A DNA stretch of 38,719 nucleotides. Origin: a bacterium (GTDB lineage Bacteria; SZUA-79; Acidulodesulfobacterales; Acidulodesulfobacteraceae). The position numbers and the translations under genes were made by a program. Each line of letters begins with the position of its first letter. The stretch's first letter is position 1. Positions 38,413-38,719 of this stretch are shown here, piece by piece. The notes beneath the pieces were generated by a model. The model was not told where the DNA came from. It saw nothing but the letters and a program-made list of their open reading frames with translations, and ran no database searches. Location of the stretch: positions 1 through 38,719 of the forward strand of contig JAJYJI010000016.1 of NCBI GenBank assembly GCA_021789605.1, written 5' to 3'.

Positions 38413-38719
38413 TTACTGCGGCTTAATACTGCTATGTTTTCCCCTGTTCAACCCCATCCCAAGAACGTTATATATCTGTATCACGTCTTCCCTGAGCAAT
38501 AAATTCTGATTGGTAAGATTATATTCGGCGTTAAGGAGATTGAGTTTATATCCGAGATAAGTTAAATAACTGTCCATCCCCGTTCTGTACCTGACTTTAT
38601 AAATTTTATCGAGATTTTCGGCAGACCTGTAGTTTTTCTCATAAACGGACAGAGTTTCTCTGTCTTTACCGTAAGACCCGAGAGCATTGTCGGTTTCCTT
38701 AAAAGCATTTATAACCGTG
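38413..38719 (-). CDS. TolC/OEP-family outer-membrane efflux protein, C-terminal fragment
   Basis: The last 102 codons of a minus-strand gene that enters from the right edge; the stop is TAA at 38415-38413. The peptide (TVINAFKETDNALGSY near the start, YRTGMDSYLTYLGYKLNLLN in the middle, DVIQIYNVLGMGLNRG near the end) is the helix-turn-helix end of an outer-membrane efflux protein. NALGSY and the GxxSYLTYL turn resemble the OprM/NodT subgroup that partners RND pumps. Its RND pump and adaptor genes, if any, would be outside the window. Confidence 0.8.
   Translation of the reverse strand, partial: TVINAFKETDNALGSYGKDRETLSVYEKNYRSAENLDKIYKVRYRTGMDSYLTYLGYKLNLLNAEYNLTNQNLLLREDVIQIYNVLGMGLNRGKHSSIKPQ

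Noticed and set aside
1-38719. CRISPR array, tRNA or rRNA genes, intact transposase
   Set aside because: Reading both strands showed no regular repeat-spacer series, no cloverleaf-like conserved T-loop regions, no rRNA-like stretch and no transposase or integrase frame.

Overview
The window is about 38.7 kb of AT-rich bacterial chromosome, cut at both ends through genes. The gene set suggests an anaerobic or microaerophilic, metal-exposed Gram-negative bacterium. It has the siroheme-dependent heme route (ahbC, ahbD, cobA-hemD fusion, sirC), typical of sulfate reducers and methanogens. It also has cytochrome bd, a quinol-type NO reductase, mercuric reductase, ArsR-linked efflux, TolC-type outer-membrane proteins and a DsrE-like protein. 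A deltaproteobacterial or Sva0485/Acidulodesulfobacterales-like organism from acidic, metal-rich sediment would fit, but this is inference from gene content, not a phylogenetic result.

Layout. 1-760 (+): end of a Fur-family regulator and an exported DsrE-like protein. 757-5765 (-): a metal block with an outer-membrane beta-barrel protein, an Nramp-family transporter behind a promoter overlapped by a 10+10 bp Fur-type dyad, and merA-merR with a MerR-type promoter upstream of merR. A piece resembling an IS200/IS605 right end lies between merR and merA. 6024-12916: a nitrosative and respiratory stress block with norB, a NorC-sized cytochrome c, divergent ScdA/RIC, an Rrf2 regulator and cydAB. 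CRP/FNR-type dyads lie in the divergent interval, a terminator follows cydB and a promoter precedes cydA.

13347-30389 (-): mainly housekeeping genes. polA (with a decayed proofreading domain) and an RDD protein are followed by the heme block ahbD, ahbC, cobA-hemD, hemC, hemA, hemX-like and sirC. Then come an AMMECR1 protein, OsmC, gpsA, gyrA and moaA. 30454-32838: a class A penicillin-binding protein. 32991-38004: an EmrB-EmrA-TolC tripartite exporter, an ArsR repressor and a small Cys-rich protein, all apparently read from one promoter with a palindromic operator. 38024-38719: a frameshifted half-length TauE/SafE gene and the C-terminal part of a second TolC-like protein.

How it fits together. 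Glutamyl-tRNA is turned into uroporphyrinogen III by hemA, hemC and hemD (hemB and hemL are not here). CobA and SirC then make precorrin-2 and probably siroheme, and AhbC/AhbD complete heme b. Heme is needed by the neighbouring cytochrome bd, NorB and cytochrome c. Metals are handled by three separately regulated units (Fur-type, MerR, ArsR). No tRNA, rRNA or CRISPR array was seen, and no intact transposase. The most unusual points are a fused-type NorB next to a separate NorC-like cytochrome, the ArsR/Cys-rich/Emr operon, the IS605-like solo end inside the mer unit, and atypical residues in Pol I and GyrA.
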